From: Halobacteriales archaeon YIM A00010
Lineage (GTDB): Archaea; Halobacteriota; Halobacteria; Halobacteriales; Haloarculaceae
DNA length: 64,000 nucleotides
Assembly: GCA_025041175.1 (NCBI GenBank)
Contig: JAKCFJ010000001.1
Location: 496,001 to 560,000 of the forward strand
Direction of reading: 5' to 3'
The position numbers and the translations under genes were made by a program. The notes below the pieces were generated by a model. That model searched no databases. It saw nothing but the letters and a program-made list of their open reading frames with translations, and was not told the DNA's origin. Shown here in pieces: positions 60,305-64,000 of this stretch (positions are counted from its first letter, which is position 1; each line of letters opens with the position of its first letter).

Positions 60305-60949
60305 TCACGGCGCGTCAGTCACGGGGGCTTCGCGTTCTCCCATCTCGGCGTGGATCGTCTTGGTGATGAGATCGACTGCGCTGTGGTTGAGTCCTTCGGG
60401 AATGATGACGTCAGCGTGTTTTTTTGTCGGCTCGACGAACTGCTCGTGCATCGGTTTGACGGTCGTGAGATACTGGTCCATGACGCTCTCGAGGGTGCGA
60501 TCGCGCTCGATCACGTCGCGTCGGATCCGTCGAAGGATTCGCACGTCAGCGTCGGTCTGGACGTAGACACACAGGTCATACAGCTCGCGCAAGCGCTCTT
60601 CGAACAGCGACAGAATGCCCTCGACGATCAGTATCTCGGTCGGCTCGACCCGAACCCGCTCGTCAGTGCGGTCGTGAACAGTAAAATCGTACTGCGGCAT
60701 CCCAATGGGGCTGCCATCGAGAAGCGTCTCGATCTGTTCGGCGAGCAACTCCCACTCGAACGCCGACGGATGATCGTAGTTTACCTGGTCGCGCTCCTCG
60801 ATGGGGAGGTGGGAGTGATCCCGGTAGTAGTTGTCGAGCGGCAGGATCGACACCGCTTCACCGACCGTTTCACCGACTTCGCGCGCGACAGCCGTCTTTC
60901 CTGCACCCGTCCCACCCGCGATCCCGATCACGAACGAGGGAGCTGCCAT
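60305..60949 (-). CDS. udk: uridine kinase
   Basis: A 214-residue P-loop kinase of the pyrimidine salvage pathway (uridine or cytidine to UMP/CMP). The Walker A motif is IGIAGGTGAGKTAVAREVGE; substrate and lid blocks are LPLDNYYRDHSHLPIEERD, YDHPSAFEWELL and VEGILSLFEERLRELYDLC, with RRIRRDVIERDRTLESVM. Start at ATG 60949 (MAAPSFVI); an ATG at 60997 is less likely. Normal length. Confidence 0.9.
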   Translation of the reverse strand: MAAPSFVIGIAGGTGAGKTAVAREVGETVGEAVSILPLDNYYRDHSHLPIEERDQVNYDHPSAFEWELLAEQIETLLDGSPIGMPQYDFTVHDRTDERVRVEPTEILIVEGILSLFEERLRELYDLCVYVQTDADVRILRRIRRDVIERDRTLESVMDQYLTTVKPMHEQFVEPTKKHADVIIPEGLNHSAVDLITKTIHAEMGEREAPVTDAP

Positions 60950-61103
60950 TGGCTCTTTTGAGAACCCAGGCCGTTTAAGCTGATCTATCGATCCCATCCG
61001 CCCGCGTGCGAACAATCCCTTGGTGGCCGTTCCCAAGAGATCGGTCAGCTTCGGCAGTCGCCTTTCAGTAGAGTTATGTCCTATTCGGAAACGACACACA
61101 TCC

Positions 61104-61874
61104 GTGTGGTCGAATCTTCGCTCTCCGGATGATCGCGTCTCTCGCAGAACGGTCCTCTCCGCGATCAGTGCGGGACTGTTCGCAAGCAGTGCTGGCTGCG
61201 TCCACCCACTGCCCCCCCCACAAGGGGTACTCATGCAAAAGGGGATCTTCGGGGAGCGCAACAACCGACGGGTTCCCGTGCTCAAAGCCGGGGACAACGA
61301 GATCCAGATCAACGAGGAGGAGGTGATTGGGTCTGTCCTCCCCCGATCGGAGGAACCAGCCAACACGACGATCCCGGAATCGCTCCACGATCAGCTCAAA
61401 CGCCACTACGACGATGTCCACTACTACATCCAGGTTCGCAAGCTGAACTCCCACGGCCCGCTCGTCGAAACCAAATCGGGAGAACAACCGAAACAACCAG
61501 CGCTCGGCGGAACGCCCCGCTATCTCCTCTCGCGGGAGGCGTTCGGAAAGCTGATCTCGGGCGATCGGATCGAGTATACGATCGATATGCTCGACGATCA
61601 GAGAGTAAGCGCTCTCACCCTGATAATCCGAGAAGGAACGGTAGCAGAAAAATACTCCGAGCCGGATTCACCCGGAGGAACCCCTGCGTATCGCATCACA
61701 GTCGATCACGGAGAACGACCCAACGGCGATCCGTTTACACGGACGTACTTCGCGTCCGAGGAAGCGTACAACGACGCTCAGGTCGATGAAAAGACGTATT
61801 TCGACGTCATCTTCGAAAATCGCACCCGGCCGACGATACGGGGTTTCGCTCCCGATCCGTACGGAAACTTGTAA
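61104..61874 (+). CDS. exported lipoprotein-like protein, hypothetical
   Basis: A 256-residue protein. After the N-terminus comes a twin-arginine-like signal SRRTVLSAISAGLFASSAGC with a Cys at the lipobox. The mature part shows NEIQINEEEVIGSVLPRSEE and later YLLSREAFGKLISGDRIEYT; no known domain is recognised. GTG at 61104 is preferred; the ATG at 61020 would add 28 residues with Ser/Arg character. Divergent from uridine kinase, with 155 bases between. Confidence 0.65.
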   Translation: MWSNLRSPDDRVSRRTVLSAISAGLFASSAGCVHPLPPPQGVLMQKGIFGERNNRRVPVLKAGDNEIQINEEEVIGSVLPRSEEPANTTIPESLHDQLKRHYDDVHYYIQVRKLNSHGPLVETKSGEQPKQPALGGTPRYLLSREAFGKLISGDRIEYTIDMLDDQRVSALTLIIREGTVAEKYSEPDSPGGTPAYRITVDHGERPNGDPFTRTYFASEEAYNDAQVDEKTYFDVIFENRTRPTIRGFAPDPYGNL

Positions 61875-61895
61875 TCGACCGTCTCCCGAAACGGA

Positions 61896-62261
61896 TCAGA
61901 GCCGTTGTTGTTCAGACGGTGATCGCGCTTTCGGTGTCGATCGAGAATCAGGTGTCGATCGTGTGACGGGCAGACCGATGGAGTCGATCATCGTCGAGCT
62001 AGTGGTCTGGCACGCGTACAACAGGTGTTCGACATCGTCTGCAGTGAAGTAATAGCAGTATCCGACGCCAGTGAGCACCATCAGAACGAACGAATAGTAC
62101 ACCAATGCCGTGTAGACACCGGTCTCGAAAAGTGCGAAATAAACACCATTGATGAGCAGAAACCCGCCGATCACCTGTAGGGCCGTGTTGGTGCGCTCTA
62201 CCCACTCCTTCGACCGCCCGACAGTCGGTGTCTGAGAAGTCGCGCCATCCAACGATTCCAT
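61896..62261 (-). CDS. two-TM membrane protein, hypothetical
   Basis: A 121-residue protein with two hydrophobic segments, TALQVIGGFLLINGVYFALF and YTALVYYSFVLMVLTGVGY, and a Ser/Thr/Pro-rich C-terminal tail. Not recognised. Start at 62261 (MESLDGATSQ). Convergent with the lipoprotein-like gene. Confidence 0.65.
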   Translation of the reverse strand: MESLDGATSQTPTVGRSKEWVERTNTALQVIGGFLLINGVYFALFETGVYTALVYYSFVLMVLTGVGYCYYFTADDVEHLLYACQTTSSTMIDSIGLPVTRSTPDSRSTPKARSPSEQQRL

Positions 62262-62568
62262 GCCTTTCAATTGGAAACACACACCCAAGAACCTTCGTCA
62301 GACATCCGTCACACGGTCACCGGTCGCCAGGTGTGGTATACTGTCTGACGTGCGTTATGACAGTCCCGCAGCATAATTTTGAACACTCGATGGCCTGTTC
62401 AGTCAGGCACTTGCTCCCTGCTCCCGAAAACGCCACCGTCGAGCCACGTACGTATGACCGACAGTGTATCGTTCGACGAGGTGAGAACGACGTCGTTCGC
62501 GGCGATACCCCTTGTAACGACAACCCCCCTCACACAATCCTTTTATCAGGGGATCTATGACCGTTAAC

Positions 62569-64000
62569 ATGGCGAAGGAACCCCAAGACCAGGGTTTTCT
62601 GGAGAAACTGAACGTACCAGAGGCGTTGACGTTCGACGACGTGCTCTTGCGTCCGACCGAAAGCCACGTTGAGCCAGAAGAGGCGGACACACGGACGAAC
62701 GTTTCGAAAAACGTTGCGCTGTCCGTTCCGGTGCTGTCGGCGGCGATGGACACGGTGACCGAAAGCGAGACGGCGATCGAGATGGCCCGGCAAGGAGGTC
62801 TCGGCGTTCTCCACCGGAACATGCCGATCGAAGACACCGCCCGATCGGTCGAGCGCGTCAAACGCGCAGACGAGTTGATCATCCGGGACGTCGTGACGGC
62901 GAGTCCGGAGCAGACGGTACGGGAAGTCGACCGAATGATGAACGACGAAGGCGTCAGCGGTGCCCCCGTGGTGGACGAGGACGGCGTCGTTCTCGGCATC
63001 ATCTCCGGAACGGACATCCGACCGTATCTGGAGGTTGGTGAGCGCGATGAGGTGCGCGAGGCGATGACCGACGAAGTCATCACGGCAGCCGACGACGTGA
63101 CCGCCCGGGAAGCGCTCGAACTGATGTACGAGCACAAAATCGAGCGCGTGCCGATCGTCGATGCGTCGGGAACGCTCACCGGTCTCGTGACGATGCAAGG
63201 GATCCTCCAGCGCCGCGAGTACGACGCCGCCGCTCGTGATGAGGACGGTCGGCTTCGTGTCGGGGTCGCCGTCGGACCGTTCGAGGACGACCGTGCGGAC
63301 GCTGCCGACGACGCTGGTGCGGACGTGCTGTTCATCGACTGTGCCCACGCACACAACCGATCGGTCATCGAGAGTGCCCGGGAGATCACGTCGATGGTCG
63401 AGGCCGACGTGGTCGTCGGGAACATCGGAACGGGTGAGGCCGCACGAGCGCTCGTCGACTTCGCTGACGGGCTGAAAGTCGGTATCGGTCCGGGAAGCAT
63501 CTGTACGACTCGCGTCGTCAGCGGTGCTGGGATGCCACAGATGACCGCTATCGCCAACGTCGCCGACGTTGCAGCCCGACACGACGTTCCCGTTATCGCC
63601 GACGGTGGCATCCGGTATTCGGGTGACGCGATCAAAGCCATCGCCGCCGGCGCTGACGCTGTTATGCTCGGGTCGTACTTCGCCGGGACGGATGAAGCCC
63701 CCGGACGGATCATCACCATGAACGGAAAGAAGTACAAGCAGTACCGGGGGATGGGAAGCGTCGGCGCGATGCAGTCCGGTGGCGGTGATCGCTACCTGAA
63801 AGAGGCCGACGAAGACGAGGAGTACGTTCCCGAAGGCGTCGAGGCCGCAACGCCCTACAAAGGGAGTCTCGAAAGCGAACTCCACCAGCTCGTCGGTGGG
63901 ATGCAGTCCGGGATGGGGTACGTCGGTGCCGAATCCATCCCCGCCGTCAAGGAGGACGCCGAGTTCGTGCGCGTCTCACCCGCCGGACAGACCGAAGGAC
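62569..64000 (+). CDS. guaB: IMP dehydrogenase (3' end beyond window)
   Basis: Oxidises IMP to XMP, the first committed step of GTP synthesis. 477 residues of the protein are present; the remainder is cut by the window end. A CBS pair occupies residues about 105 to 215 (RDVVTASPEQTVREVDRMM, VREAMTDEVITAADDVTAR). The catalytic Cys lies in GIGPGSICTTRVVSGAGMPQ, and IADGGIRYSGDAIKAIAAGA and KYKQYRGMGSVGAMQSG (flap) are typical. ATG at 62569 fits leaderless transcription from a TATA-like TTTTAT about 25 bases upstream; an in-frame ATG at 62557 is possible. Confidence 0.95.
   Translation, partial: MAKEPQDQGFLEKLNVPEALTFDDVLLRPTESHVEPEEADTRTNVSKNVALSVPVLSAAMDTVTESETAIEMARQGGLGVLHRNMPIEDTARSVERVKRADELIIRDVVTASPEQTVREVDRMMNDEGVSGAPVVDEDGVVLGIISGTDIRPYLEVGERDEVREAMTDEVITAADDVTAREALELMYEHKIERVPIVDASGTLTGLVTMQGILQRREYDAAARDEDGRLRVGVAVGPFEDDRADAADDAGADVLFIDCAHAHNRSVIESAREITSMVEADVVVGNIGTGEAARALVDFADGLKVGIGPGSICTTRVVSGAGMPQMTAIANVADVAARHDVPVIADGGIRYSGDAIKAIAAGADAVMLGSYFAGTDEAPGRIITMNGKKYKQYRGMGSVGAMQSGGGDRYLKEADEDEEYVPEGVEAATPYKGSLESELHQLVGGMQSGMGYVGAESIPAVKEDAEFVRVSPAGQTEG

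Noticed and set aside
62403-63885. Two long minus-strand ORFs opposite guaB
   Set aside because: Shadows of the guaB frame; their Ser/Arg- and Val/Asp-rich text is a typical antisense product in GC-rich genes.
1-64000. CRISPR array, insertion sequence or integrase gene
   Set aside because: No regularly spaced repeats and no transposase- or recombinase-like protein was seen, despite the integration scars.

Overview
The window looks like a stretch of the main chromosome of a haloarchaeon (class Halobacteria). Proteins are acidic, GC is high, many genes overlap as ATGA/TGATG, promoters are TATA-box types with little or no leader, exported proteins carry twin-arginine signals, and the gene families are archaeal (L21e, RNA polymerase subunit F, aEF1B, TFB-like protein, archaeal CoaD, geranylgeranylglycerol-phosphate prenyltransferase, split NuoJ). 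It opens at the very start of an HTH protein and ends inside guaB, so neither end is a natural boundary.

Layout. 0-5.3 kb: Bat-type HTH protein, a three-gene sodium:solute symporter operon, a winged-helix regulator, coaD, a TFB-like protein and tRNA-Leu(UAG). 5.3-13.6 kb: accessory segment with a broken HsdR_N gene, two 0.39-kb direct repeats enclosing a 4.1-kb block (TetR regulator, sulfatase, GtrA, VTT-domain protein), a 10-TM metal exporter and a winged-helix/PIN gene pair. 13.7-31 kb: mostly core genes: thiolase plus a synthase/DUF35 fusion, zinc-finger microprotein plus aEF1B, Pit transporter, the L21e-rpoF-DUF655-ksgA-hemK2 cluster, a split methionine synthase pair, a duplicated-domain lipoprotein, ferredoxin, tyrS, another winged-helix/VapC pair, a class V aminotransferase and a Gfo/Idh/MocA oxidoreductase. 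30-38.5 kb: CBS-ParB and TrkA-DHH proteins, then nuoJ1-J2-K-L-M-N transcribed leftward, without nuoA-I next to it. 38.5-42.8 kb: a Tat-exported repeat protein, small haloarchaeal proteins, the archaeal lipid prenyltransferase and tRNA-Arg(UCG).

42.8-49 kb is a second accessory segment. It begins at a 25-bp repeat of the tRNA-Arg 3' end, an attachment-site signature, and carries a second winged-helix/PIN pair, an RHH/PIN (VapBC) pair, a debris copy of the PIN gene, two small wHTH proteins, a Tat lipase, a Tat GH16 glucanase and two microproteins. 49-59 kb is dense in integral membrane proteins: a TIGR00341/DUF389 protein, three paralogues of an unrecognised membrane family (one frameshifted), an AI-2E family protein, a YihY/BrkB protein and a lone proteasome-beta-like protein. 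59-64 kb returns to general functions: cation antiporter, lipoproteins, uridine kinase and guaB.

How the genes may work together. Core parts are ordinary translation, respiration and lipid functions. The most unusual theme is repeated pairing of a PIN nuclease with a DNA-binding partner in four places: two copies of a large winged-helix/PIN module plus its debris, one wHTH/VapC pair and one RHH/VapC pair. The large module looks like a toxin-antitoxin-like system whose partner is a winged-helix protein with a C-terminal domain rather than a classical VapB. All functional statements are from reading the sequence; no database search was possible.
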